NCBI RefSeq assembly: GCF_019396345.1
Contig: NZ_JAHKRM010000054.1
Span: forward strand, 1-53,798
Direction of reading: 5' to 3'
From: Nonomuraea guangzhouensis
GTDB lineage: Bacteria; Actinomycetota; Actinomycetes; Streptosporangiales; Streptosporangiaceae
Length of the DNA: 53,798 nucleotides
Each line of letters begins with the position of its first letter. The first letter of the stretch is position 1. The notes below the pieces were generated by a model that worked only from the letters and a program-made list of their open reading frames with translations, searched no databases and was not told the DNA's origin. Below, in pieces: positions 38,835 through 46,520 of the stretch. The position numbers were made by a program, and so were the translations under genes.

Positions 38835-41800
38835 CCTTGATACACCTCCCGTTCCAGGCCGCGGATCTCGGCGCGCAGCTGCTCGGCGAACCGGCGGAAC
38901 GACGACGGGTTGTTCGGGTCGAGGATGCCCTGCACCTGGACGACGAGGTCCCCCTGAATGGAGACGCCCGCTGACGTCGACTCGCCGGCCGGGCGCGGTG
39001 CGCCGAACGTGCCGGAGAACGCAGACGGCGACGTCAATGCGTCGGAGGGTGCGGCCAGACCGGTCAGCGCCGGCGTTATGGCGGGCGCCACGAGCGGGAC
39101 CAGCGAGGCGGACGCGGACGCCATCACCTGATCCATCGCGCCCGTGACGGCGCCTTCCTGCCGCAGGATGCCTGCGGCGAGTCCGGCCATGAGCGACTGG
39201 CCGGAGTAGAGCGTCCAGCCCTTGCCACTGAATGGCCCCTCCTTGGCGGGCGAGAACGGGAACAGCGACCGGATCCGGTTGAGGATGTCGGCGGCGGAGT
39301 TGTAGGCGTCCTGCAGCTTGCTGTACAGACCGTCGATGAGACCTTGGATGAGGGAGCGGCCAGAGTCCCGCAGCAGTGATCCCATGTTGCCGAAGGCGCT
39401 CACGATCCGGCCGGGGATGCTCTGCACGAACGAGACCGCGTCGTTCAGTTTGGCGGAGATGGAGTCCTTGACCTGCCCGAACCAGTTGCTGACCTGGCCT
39501 GGTATTTCGCTGAGACGGCCGATGAAGTTCCTGACGTCGCCGATCTTGTCGCTGACGGTCTTGGTGATGGAGTTCCACACGGACTCCAGCAGGCCCTTGA
39601 CCTTGTTCCAGGCGCCGTCCCAGGTCTCACCCACGATGGCGAGGGCGTTGCTGATCTGGTACTTGATGATCGACCAGGCGGCGTTGAGGATGCCCTTGAT
39701 CGCTTCCCAGATGCCGCCGAAGACGTCCTTCACGCCGTTCCAGGCGCGGTCCCAGTCGCCGGTGATCACGCCCATGACGACGTCGATCAGGCCCTTGATG
39801 GCCTGCATGACGCCGTCGATGACCTGCAGAATCGCCGAGAAGACGCCGCCGACCAGGTCCAGGAGCGGTCCGCCGAAGGTGTCCCAGGCAAGGCTGATTG
39901 CTTCCCAGACGCCGGAGACGATCTCGGCGACGTTGTGGAAGATCGACGTGAGCCGGGTTCCCCACTCGCCGAACTTGTCGCCGTTGTTCTGGACCCACGA
40001 CGAGATGTCGGTGAACACCTTGGCGATCAGGTCGGAGATCGTCGTCCATACGCTCTGGGCGATGGCGAAGATGTCTTGGATCTTCGTCTGCCACTCCTCG
40101 AACGTGGAGCGGTTGGCCTGTACCCAGGTGGCGATGGAGGAGAAGGCGGTCGAGAGTTCGCCCCACACCTTTTGCACGACGGGGCCGAGCGTGTCGCGGA
40201 CGAACGTGGCGAAGCGGCTCAGCGGGTGATCGTCGTTGATCGCCGCGTTCATGATCCAGTCGACGGCCTGCTTGATCCAGCCGACCAGCGTGGACAAGGC
40301 GGGGGCAACGACGCTCGTGACCAGCAACGCCAGCCCTTCAAGGACGGGAACGAGGATGTCGGCCAGGGCGGGCAGCAGGGGCGCGAGGGCGATCAGGATG
40401 TCGGCGATGGCCTGGCCGATCAGCGTCAGCGCGCCGGAGTCGGCGAGGGTCTGCACGGCGATGCCAAGGTTGGTGAACACGGCGATCACGCCAGGTCCGA
40501 GCGCCTCGATCGCGGGGGCAAGCGCGTTGATCGCCGTCGTCAGGATCGGTCCGATCAGCTTGGCCAGATCGCCGATCGTCGGCGCGAGCCCGGCGAGCGC
40601 GCCGGCCAGGGCTGTGATCACAGGGAGCAAGGCGCGACCGATATCGCCCAGTGCGCGGAAGATCTCGACCAGGACGTCTTGGCCCTTGGTGCTGTTGACC
40701 CACTTCGCGAACCCGTCGACCAGGTTGCCGAGCACGCCGAGCGCGTTTCCGCCCGCCGCGGCGGCGGCGTTCAGCAAGCCAGCCAAGATGTCCCACACAT
40801 CCTTGGCGAGGGCGCCGAGCTGCTTGAGGACAGCGGCTGCGCCGTCCATCCAGGCGAACGCCTGGCCGCTTTCGGCGACCCTGGACATCCATTCGCCGAA
40901 CTTCGTCAGGCTGGACGTGAGACCACCTGACATGCTGGCCAGCCAGTCCGAGCCGACCGTGCCGAGATCGACGAAGCCCTTCAGCAGTGGCTGCATGGCG
41001 GACCACAGCGCGCCCACCAGTTGACCGGTGTTGCCGAGGATGCGGGAGAACTGCGAGACCGTCTGCTGGGCGGTGGCGAAATTCAGCGTCTCGCGTACGA
41101 GTCCGCCGAACTCGCTGGCCAGATCCCTCAGCGGCTGCTTGATGGCGCCGAGCGCCTGCGCTACCCCCGACAGGCTGCCGGAAAGCTGGCTGAAGAAGCC
41201 GGATTGTGCTGCCTCTTGGAAGCTCTTGAACGCGGGCTTCGCCGCCTCGAACTCGGTGACGAATGCGTGAGCGGCGGGCGTCAGCTTCTCCAGCGCCGCT
41301 TCCAACGCCTTGGCGTCGCCGCTCCAGACGGCACCCATCGCTTCGCCGACCCCGTACGTGGCCAACTTCCACGCGGTGAGCGCGGCAACGCCGGTCAGCA
41401 GGACGCCGGGCAGCGCTGCGGTCAGGCCGCCTACCGGGGCAAGCGCCGCAGCGAGTTCGACCGTGTAGCCGGCGGATGAGGCGGCAGCCGCGCCCAAGGA
41501 AGCGACACCGCCAGCGATGGCCGTCCACTTGCCAACGCTGGCCAGCAGCCCGCCTGCTGCGCTGGCAGCCGAACCGAACCCTGACGCGAGCCGACCGAGG
41601 TCCGGCAGCATCAGGTTGAAGACGCGCCCGCCGATGTCGCCCAGACGACGCAGCGCGTCACCCAGGCCGTCGGAAAACCCGTCGCCGAAGTCCCGGCCGT
41701 GGCGCCGGCCGCGGCCGTTCCCGTCGCCCATCCGCCGGTCGAAGCCCTTGCTGAACCCGTCGCCGGACTCCTCGCCCGCCGCGGTCGCCTCGGACACGAA

Positions 41801-42187
41801 CCGGCCGCGCTCGTCATGCCAGCGGCCTTGGGCGTCCTTCGTGAACCGGGCGCCGAACGCCTCGCCCGCAGCCTTGCCGGTCTCGTCACCGATCTGCGTG
41901 CCGACCGGGACGAACTGGTTGCCGTCGTCGCCGAACTGGACTGCGCCCAGCTCGGCCATGCGGCGGCCGAGTTGGGCACCGGCGGAGTCTCCGGCAGCGT
42001 CGCCGAGATCGGATCCCGCCGAAGCGAACCGGCCGCGTTCATCGCGGAGCCGGTCGGTCGCCTCCTTGGAGAACTGCTTGCCGAAGTCGTCGCCGACGCC
42101 CTTGAAGGCGTCACGGATGTCGTCCTTGAAACGGGAGGTGTCAGCGCGGACGCGGACGAACGCCTCCGCGAGCGGAGTGCCAGGCAT
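38831..42187 (-). CDS. Phage tail tape-measure protein (orphan)
   Basis: At 1118 aa this is the largest gene of the element. The N-terminus has RVRADTSRFKDDIRDAFKGVGDDFGKQF, a typical opening of siphophage tape measures, and RxxDERGRF repeats. Long hydrophobic helices lie at about 190-300 and 540-660, then amphipathic repeats with W..I..FxxI spacing (about 690-870). Near residue 975 the segment FPFSPAKEGPFSGKG with a following SGQSLMAGLAAG is characteristic of tape-measure C-termini. Tape measures set tail length and help DNA ejection. No other tail, capsid, portal or terminase gene is recognisable in the element. Confidence 0.88.
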   Translation of the reverse strand: MPGTPLAEAFVRVRADTSRFKDDIRDAFKGVGDDFGKQFSKEATDRLRDERGRFASAGSDLGDAAGDSAGAQLGRRMAELGAVQFGDDGNQFVPVGTQIGDETGKAAGEAFGARFTKDAQGRWHDERGRFVSEATAAGEESGDGFSKGFDRRMGDGNGRGRRHGRDFGDGFSDGLGDALRRLGDIGGRVFNLMLPDLGRLASGFGSAASAAGGLLASVGKWTAIAGGVASLGAAAASSAGYTVELAAALAPVGGLTAALPGVLLTGVAALTAWKLATYGVGEAMGAVWSGDAKALEAALEKLTPAAHAFVTEFEAAKPAFKSFQEAAQSGFFSQLSGSLSGVAQALGAIKQPLRDLASEFGGLVRETLNFATAQQTVSQFSRILGNTGQLVGALWSAMQPLLKGFVDLGTVGSDWLASMSGGLTSSLTKFGEWMSRVAESGQAFAWMDGAAAVLKQLGALAKDVWDILAGLLNAAAAAGGNALGVLGNLVDGFAKWVNSTKGQDVLVEIFRALGDIGRALLPVITALAGALAGLAPTIGDLAKLIGPILTTAINALAPAIEALGPGVIAVFTNLGIAVQTLADSGALTLIGQAIADILIALAPLLPALADILVPVLEGLALLVTSVVAPALSTLVGWIKQAVDWIMNAAINDDHPLSRFATFVRDTLGPVVQKVWGELSTAFSSIATWVQANRSTFEEWQTKIQDIFAIAQSVWTTISDLIAKVFTDISSWVQNNGDKFGEWGTRLTSIFHNVAEIVSGVWEAISLAWDTFGGPLLDLVGGVFSAILQVIDGVMQAIKGLIDVVMGVITGDWDRAWNGVKDVFGGIWEAIKGILNAAWSIIKYQISNALAIVGETWDGAWNKVKGLLESVWNSITKTVSDKIGDVRNFIGRLSEIPGQVSNWFGQVKDSISAKLNDAVSFVQSIPGRIVSAFGNMGSLLRDSGRSLIQGLIDGLYSKLQDAYNSAADILNRIRSLFPFSPAKEGPFSGKGWTLYSGQSLMAGLAAGILRQEGAVTGAMDQVMASASASLVPLVAPAITPALTGLAAPSDALTSPSAFSGTFGAPRPAGESTSAGVSIQGDLVVQVQGILDPNNPSSFRRFAEQLRAEIRGLEREVYQG

Positions 42188-42203
42188 GGCGAGTCTCGCC
42201 GCC

Positions 42204-42392
42204 TCAGCCGTCGAACTCTGTGATCAGCCCCGAGTCGAGCAGCTGCCGGACCTTCTCCTCGGGCACCCCGTCAGGCAGCAGTTGCCTGCAGTACAAGGTC
42301 ACGAGGGTGCCGCCGCCTCTGCCCGACAGGGAGCTCTGCGTCGGAATGTGCGTCACGCACGGGGCAGTCACCTGGTAGCGGGTCGCGGTCAC
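42204..42392 (-). CDS. 62-aa phage-like protein before the tape measure
   Basis: GTG 42392 overlaps the stop of the upstream gene. The sequence (RYQVTAPCVTHI, then TLVTLYCRQLLPDGVPEEKVRQLLDSGLI) resembles small proteins of actinobacterial prophages with a beta-hairpin and a short helical end (PEEKVRQLLDSGLIxE). Role unknown; probably a structural accessory. Confidence 0.6.
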   Translation of the reverse strand: MTATRYQVTAPCVTHIPTQSSLSGRGGGTLVTLYCRQLLPDGVPEEKVRQLLDSGLITEFDG

Positions 42393-43183
42393 AGCGACCC
42401 CTTGGCGTCGGGCGCCTGCACCGAGAAGAGGCCGTCGAAGTTTTCTGTGGTGAACCCCTGCTCGCGCGTGGCCTGCGCCTGCTGCCGAGCGGCCTTTGTC
42501 TGCCGCCACAACCGATCCTGGCTAGCCTGCGCCGCGGCGACGTCGCCGCGATCCAGCCACTCCCGCATTCGGTCTGCGTAGTCGTGGTTGCCGCGGTGGC
42601 CGGCCACACCGTCGGTCTGCGCCATGACGTCGCCGTCCGGGCCGGAGTAGTCCCGCACCAACTGCTCAACCGCCGCCTTGTCGGAGAGCGAGGCGAGATG
42701 GTGGCGCGCGTACCACGGCACCTTCGTCAGCTCGTCCGGGTCGACGCCGGAGGCGGTGAACGCCGGCAAGTCGCCGGACAGGAACAGCGTCGGCGCCGGC
42801 GCCTGTCCCTCCGCTGCGGCGACACGCCGCTTGCCACCCGGCTCCGCGCGGGCCTGCACGATCAGCGGGTTGGCGGCGTACACCCCAGTTGCGGCGGCAG
42901 GAGCTGTCCGGCGCTGCGGCGGCGTCTTCGGCCGCGCCGCGGACGGGGACGGGGCGGACGTGGCGCTTTGACGGCGTGCTTCGCGCCGCCTGGCGAACTC
43001 GCGTCCCCTCGCGACCATCGCAGCGTGCGCGTTGAGCACATCCTGCCTGGTGACCATCCCGCCTGAACCGGTGCCTTGGACTCTCGCCAGGTTGATGGTC
43101 AGGCTCTTGGCGAGCTGCCGCGTGCTGGGCGACGGCTCTGGGGGGTCACCCTGCTTGGGCTTCTCCGTGGGCGGCTGTGCCAT
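42389..43183 (-). CDS. Phage-like protein with E3-binding (PSBD)-like domain
   Basis: From ATG 43183 (GAGAGGGA upstream) the 264-aa protein carries SPSTRQLAKSLTINLARVQGTGSGGMVTRQDV at about residues 18-50. This pattern matches the peripheral subunit-binding domain of dehydrogenase E2 proteins (A..LA...I.L..V.GTG..G.VT..DV). A low-complexity linker and a helical C-terminus follow. In phage-type proteins such a module may mediate protein or DNA contacts; its role here is unknown. It is coupled to the 62-aa gene and overlaps the HTH gene upstream. Confidence 0.6.
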   Translation of the reverse strand: MAQPPTEKPKQGDPPEPSPSTRQLAKSLTINLARVQGTGSGGMVTRQDVLNAHAAMVARGREFARRREARRQSATSAPSPSAARPKTPPQRRTAPAAATGVYAANPLIVQARAEPGGKRRVAAAEGQAPAPTLFLSGDLPAFTASGVDPDELTKVPWYARHHLASLSDKAAVEQLVRDYSGPDGDVMAQTDGVAGHRGNHDYADRMREWLDRGDVAAAQASQDRLWRQTKAARQQAQATREQGFTTENFDGLFSVQAPDAKGSL

Positions 43184-43664
43184 TCGACGATCCCTCTCGA
43201 CGAGCCGCGCGCAGTTGCGCGAACTCCTCAAGGTCGGGCCAGTCGATCAGCCAGCGGCCGGCAACTTTCTCCGCTGGCAACGCACCTCGGGTACACAGGT
43301 CACGGACACCGCGATCCGTGATCCCGAGATGCGCTGCAGCAGAGCCGACGTCCACGAGTGAGCGAGGGCCTATTCCCGCACCCATGGACGCTGTGGGGCC
43401 CAACCCCGAACGCCCCGAGAGTGACCCAGACGTCCCATTCGGCACTTCCGTCACCGGAAGCCCGGAAGTCTCCACCGCTACAGCCAGCAGCGACACCAGC
43501 GCCCGCACTGCCGCAGGCAGCGGGATCGCATCCCGCCTCGACGACCGCACCGCCAACGCCAACGCGTTCTTGCAGTGCTTGGCGCTGGTCGGCGACAGCA
43601 GCACCCACCCGCCAGGCAGGGACGTACCGACCTGGTCGACCCACCCGCCAGGGCTGCCCATCAC
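43146..43664 (-). CDS. HTH protein with excisionase-like C-terminus
   Basis: The 172-aa product begins with a region without a known family and ends with a MerR/excisionase-type HTH (VGSAAAHLGITDRGVRDLCTRG, then KVAGRWLIDWPDLEEFA, about residues 107-152). GTG 43664 overlaps the previous stop, and its own 3' end overlaps the PSBD gene by 38 bp. It could regulate the tape-measure operon or bind DNA in a packaging-like step. Confidence 0.65.
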   Translation of the reverse strand: MMGSPGGWVDQVGTSLPGGWVLLSPTSAKHCKNALALAVRSSRRDAIPLPAAVRALVSLLAVAVETSGLPVTEVPNGTSGSLSGRSGLGPTASMGAGIGPRSLVDVGSAAAHLGITDRGVRDLCTRGALPAEKVAGRWLIDWPDLEEFAQLRAARREGSSNGTAAHGEAQAG

Positions 43665-44314
43665 CGCTCGCCCCCGTCGACCATGTTGGGGTCTTCCCCG
43701 AAATGGTCCGCTGCGAGCGTGAACGGATCAGGCCGGGACCGCAGCGCTCGCAGGGTGGCCAGCGCCGCGCCGTACTGCGCCTGTCCCGCCTTCAGACGCC
43801 GCCACGCGGTCGTTCTCGGCAAGCCGAGAGCTGATGCGATCCCATCCACCGTGCTGCCCTCGTCGTCCAGCGAGGCGGCCAGGAACGCCTCACGAGCCGC
43901 CTTGTCCCTCCTGGCCGCCAACTTCCCACCACCAGGAGCACTCCGCCGTTTACGGCGACGAGGGAAGACACTCGGCCGCGACCTAGGCAGAGCATCAACG
44001 GTGGGCCGGTCGGCCGGCGGCACCCGTTCATCAAACAAGGCCGCCGCGGCGGCAGGGTCATCGGCGATGGCGTCGATCACCCGCTCCTTCCACGGGAAGT
44101 ACACGCGGTCGTACCACTCCTGCCGCCACGCCCCACGCTCGGCCGGGTCAAGCCCCGCAGGAGCAGGCGGGGGGAACGGCGCCCACCTGTGCCCGAGCGG
44201 CCACGCCGAGAACCGCCTACTAGTCGCCCACCACAACGTGACCACGTCCGGATCGTCAGGGTCCGGCACTGCATACGTTCCATCTGCAAAGGGCAGATTC
44301 ATGGGCTTCGGCAT
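43661..44314 (-). CDS. First gene of the tape-measure operon, C-terminal HTH
   Basis: The 217-aa protein has a tryptophan-rich N-terminal half (WYDRVYFPWKERVIDAI), a basic linker RRRKRRSAPGGGK and a helix-turn-helix (STVDGIASALGLPRTTAWRRLKAG, about residues 154-177). The HTH placement resembles a small-terminase or regulator, but I cannot assign either. It is the start of a run of six coupled genes. Confidence 0.6.
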   Translation of the reverse strand: MPKPMNLPFADGTYAVPDPDDPDVVTLWWATSRRFSAWPLGHRWAPFPPPAPAGLDPAERGAWRQEWYDRVYFPWKERVIDAIADDPAAAAALFDERVPPADRPTVDALPRSRPSVFPRRRKRRSAPGGGKLAARRDKAAREAFLAASLDDEGSTVDGIASALGLPRTTAWRRLKAGQAQYGAALATLRALRSRPDPFTLAADHFGEDPNMVDGGER

Positions 44315-44360
44315 TTCCGGTACTTCCCTTGGGGTCGTGCGTGTCGATGTGGAACGTCTG

Positions 44361-44397
44361 GGGCGCCTGGAAGCCCCCGTTGGACGTCCAGGCGCCC
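44361..44397 (-). terminator. Hairpin downstream of the 44403 gene
   Basis: GGGCGCCTGG (44361-44370) pairs perfectly with CCAGGCGCCC (44388-44397). It lies 5 nt past the stop and separates the 46366-44403 operon from the tape-measure operon. Confidence 0.7.
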
Positions 44398-44402
44398 GAT
44401 GG

Positions 44403-44867
44403 TCAGGTGCGCCTCAGCAGGTGGCCTACGGCGGTGAGGAGGCCGTCGTGGAACGGCAGGGTGGGGTTGATGTAGAACGTCCGTGCCGGGAACGCCCACT
44501 CGGACGGGTCGCCGCCGTAGTCCTCGACGAACTCGGCGGTCAGTGCCTTGCCGTCCTTCACGGGGAGCCGCTGGCCGTACTTGCGTTCGTACACCCCGTC
44601 TCGGCCGTTCATGCACATGAGCAGTGACGGGAACGAGTCTGCGTTGACGTAGATGGACGAGCCGGCGGCGTAGTTGGGACCGCCTGGCCGGTTGGACAGG
44701 TAGATGTCGGCGAGTTCTTCCGCCTCGGCGACGTATGCGCCCTCGGCGAACCACTTCATCGTCGCCTGGTAGCCGGCCAGGAACTCGCTGGCGTACCCGT
44801 CGTCGTGGAGCGCCCAGTCGATGAACGGGCCGTGGTGAATGCGGCGGATGGGCCGGATGTCGGTCAT
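44403..44867 (-). CDS. Protein of unknown function, paralogue of its upstream neighbour
   Basis: The 154-aa product shares a pattern with the 44864 gene: DGYASEFLAGYQATMKWFAEG here against GDGYRAGIQWMATH there, and YVNADSFPSLL against YNADEFESFI. They look like diverged tandem duplicates. No family recognised. ATGA coupling to the upstream gene. Confidence 0.6.
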   Translation of the reverse strand: MTDIRPIRRIHHGPFIDWALHDDGYASEFLAGYQATMKWFAEGAYVAEAEELADIYLSNRPGGPNYAAGSSIYVNADSFPSLLMCMNGRDGVYERKYGQRLPVKDGKALTAEFVEDYGGDPSEWAFPARTFYINPTLPFHDGLLTAVGHLLRRT

Positions 44868-45283
44868 CGGTTCGCCCCCATCCTCAAGGCGTCGTTGCAG
44901 GCGTTAGCAAAGCCGAGCAGGTGGGTGGAGTCGAAGCTGATCGCGAACGCCCGCTCGGGCCAGGCCGGGTAAGCGGTGCGTTGCGCCCGGTTGAGTTCGG
45001 CCATCGCCGTGATGCCGTTGAACACGCGCAGCTCGTACGGCCCGCCGTCGAGGTAGTCGATGAAGCTTTCGAACTCGTCGGCGTTGTAGTAGCGGGTTTC
45101 GCATCCGGTCGGGCCGCCGTCCCACAGGTCGCGCCAGACGCGGGCGACGGCTGCGACTTCGGTCTTGCCCGGGTGGGTGGCCATCCACTGGATGCCGGCC
45201 CGGTAGCCGTCTCCGTGCTCGTTGAGGCATGTGCGGGCGAAGTCGTCGAGGTGGAAGCGCGGGTCTGGAACGGTGGCGCTCAT
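44864..45283 (-). CDS. Protein of unknown function, paralogue of the 44403 product
   Basis: ATG 45283 overlaps the preceding stop. The 139-aa protein has the YRAGIQWM and YNADEFESFIDYLDGG segments also found in its downstream neighbour. The open frame extends to 45733 but that part is antisense shadow. Function unknown. Confidence 0.6.
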   Translation of the reverse strand: MSATVPDPRFHLDDFARTCLNEHGDGYRAGIQWMATHPGKTEVAAVARVWRDLWDGGPTGCETRYYNADEFESFIDYLDGGPYELRVFNGITAMAELNRAQRTAYPAWPERAFAISFDSTHLLGFANACNDALRMGANR

Positions 45284-45705
45284 TTCACGGTCTCCTTGTG
45301 TGCGAGGGGGACGATTTCGCGGTCGATGCTGACGCCGATGAGCTGGCCGTCCTCGTCGGGCGCCATGCCTTCGACGGCCTTGATGTTGAGGCGTAGGTGG
45401 GTGCGGTCGTTGGCGATGTCGTCGAACAGATTGGCGAGCTTGCGCAGCGCCGAGGTCACCTGGTTGAGGTCCTTGATGAGGACTCGGCGGGTAAACATGT
45501 CGAGGAGCACGCCATGGAGGACGCGGTCCAAGCCGCGGATGACGTCGCCGAATCCGGGACTGAAGGCGTCTGCACAGTCGGGGCAGGTCCACTGATCGGC
45601 GTAGAAGGCTGCGTGACCGTGGATCTCGTAGACGCCGCCGCAGCGGTGGCATTCGCCGTCCGCTTCCGAGGTGAACATGCCGAGGTCGATCGGGGTAGAG
45701 CCCAT
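45280..45705 (-). CDS. Zinc-finger-like protein of unknown function
   Basis: The N-terminus has CHRCGGVYEIHGHAAFYADQWTCPDC, two CxxC pairs 21 residues apart, a treble-clef-like zinc ribbon. A helical segment (LNQVTSALRKLANLFDDIAND) and a beta-rich end follow. ATG 45705 has CAGGAGAG upstream. Second operon on this strand after the primase. Confidence 0.65.
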   Translation of the reverse strand: MGSTPIDLGMFTSEADGECHRCGGVYEIHGHAAFYADQWTCPDCADAFSPGFGDVIRGLDRVLHGVLLDMFTRRVLIKDLNQVTSALRKLANLFDDIANDRTHLRLNIKAVEGMAPDEDGQLIGVSIDREIVPLAHKETVK

Positions 45706-45758
45706 ATGATCTCTCCTGACTGGCCGGGCTCATTTCGGGTGAGCCCGGCCTTTGCCGG

Positions 45759-45992
45759 TTACGGGGCTTGCTGGGGTAGGTGCTGGTCGCAGAAGTAGCC
45801 GGTTGCCACGAGTCCGCGCGTGGAGGTGCGGACGCGCCACACGGTCAGCTCGTCGCAGGGCAGAAGCCCTTTGGCCGCCCGGTCGAGGACGCTTCGGCAC
45901 TTCTGGACGCCGGGGTATCCGCGGTCGTACTCGGCGAGGGGCCAGCCGGCCGGGTTGCGGTCGACGGTCTTCGTACTCCGCTTGCGGGTCAC
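45759..45992 (-). CDS. 77-aa protein of unknown function
   Basis: GTG 45992 has AAGGAGG upstream and overlaps the stop of the gene at 45989. Two single Cys (about residues 32 and 47) and CDQHLP near the end may bind metal. The frame continues upstream but without a ribosome site. Confidence 0.55.
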   Translation of the reverse strand: MTRKRSTKTVDRNPAGWPLAEYDRGYPGVQKCRSVLDRAAKGLLPCDELTVWRVRTSTRGLVATGYFCDQHLPQQAP

Positions 45993-46366
45993 GAAGCCTC
46001 CTTGGCCGTACGGCCGGTGCTGTTGCCGTGCGCAGTGACGCGGATCAGCAGCGTCGAGCGGGGATTCCACAGGGAGCGCCCAGACAGGCTGACCTTGAGC
46101 CCGAGCGCGGCCACGTCTCCCACCAGCGCGGCGATCTCGTCGCCGGTCGCGCTGTACGGCTCGCCGGTCAGGACGTGCTTGCCGCCCTTGTCGAGCCAGA
46201 CTCGGCCGTGGTCGAGCACGTGCTGATGGTTGAAGCAGACGCACTCGCCGCTGTTGGCGAGACACCGCTTGCCGGCGACGACGCGGGGGCAGACGCGGGC
46301 GTTCGAGGGGCGCAGGCCGTAGAACTCGGCGGCCCGCTCTTCCTGGTCCTCATGCTCGATACTCAC
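45989..46366 (-). CDS. Cys/His-rich protein of unknown function
   Basis: The 125-aa product has CPRVVAGKRCLANSGECVCFNHQH (about residues 26-49), with a VWLDKGGKHVLTGEPY segment after it, a pattern of a zinc-binding domain seen in some prim-pol-associated proteins of actinomycete elements. GTG 46366 follows GGAGGG. It is the first gene after the large inverted repeat. Confidence 0.6.
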   Translation of the reverse strand: MSIEHEDQEERAAEFYGLRPSNARVCPRVVAGKRCLANSGECVCFNHQHVLDHGRVWLDKGGKHVLTGEPYSATGDEIAALVGDVAALGLKVSLSGRSLWNPRSTLLIRVTAHGNSTGRTAKEAS

Positions 46367-46408
46367 TAACCCTCCTTGGGTGCAGCCGTGCAGGTCAGAG
46401 CTGATGTG

Positions 46409-46512
46409 GTGAGGGTTGGTGAGGGTTTCTGCATTAACTCCCTAGCAAAGTTCCTACCGACGAGTAACTTGCGTGCTAGGCGGTTAATGCGTAGACCCTC
46501 ACCAACCCTCAC
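46409..46512. repeat. 104-bp symmetric inverted repeat (candidate origin or cruciform)
   Basis: Three arm pairs match perfectly in register: GTGAGGGTTGGTGAGGGT (46409-46426) with 46495-46512; GCATTAAC (46431-46438) with 46483-46490; CCTAGCA (46441-46447) with 46474-46480. They are separated by symmetric 4x4 and 2x2 loops, and AAGTT/AACTT extends toward the apex. Each outer arm holds a direct repeat of GTGAGGGTT. It lies between the stop of the replication helicase gene and the next gene on the minus strand. Confidence 0.85.
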
Positions 46513-46520
46513 CATGAACG

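Noticed and set aside
38553..46366. A complete prophage
   Set aside because: Only the tape-measure protein is a clear phage structural gene; no capsid, portal, large terminase, tail tube, baseplate or lysis genes are recognisable.
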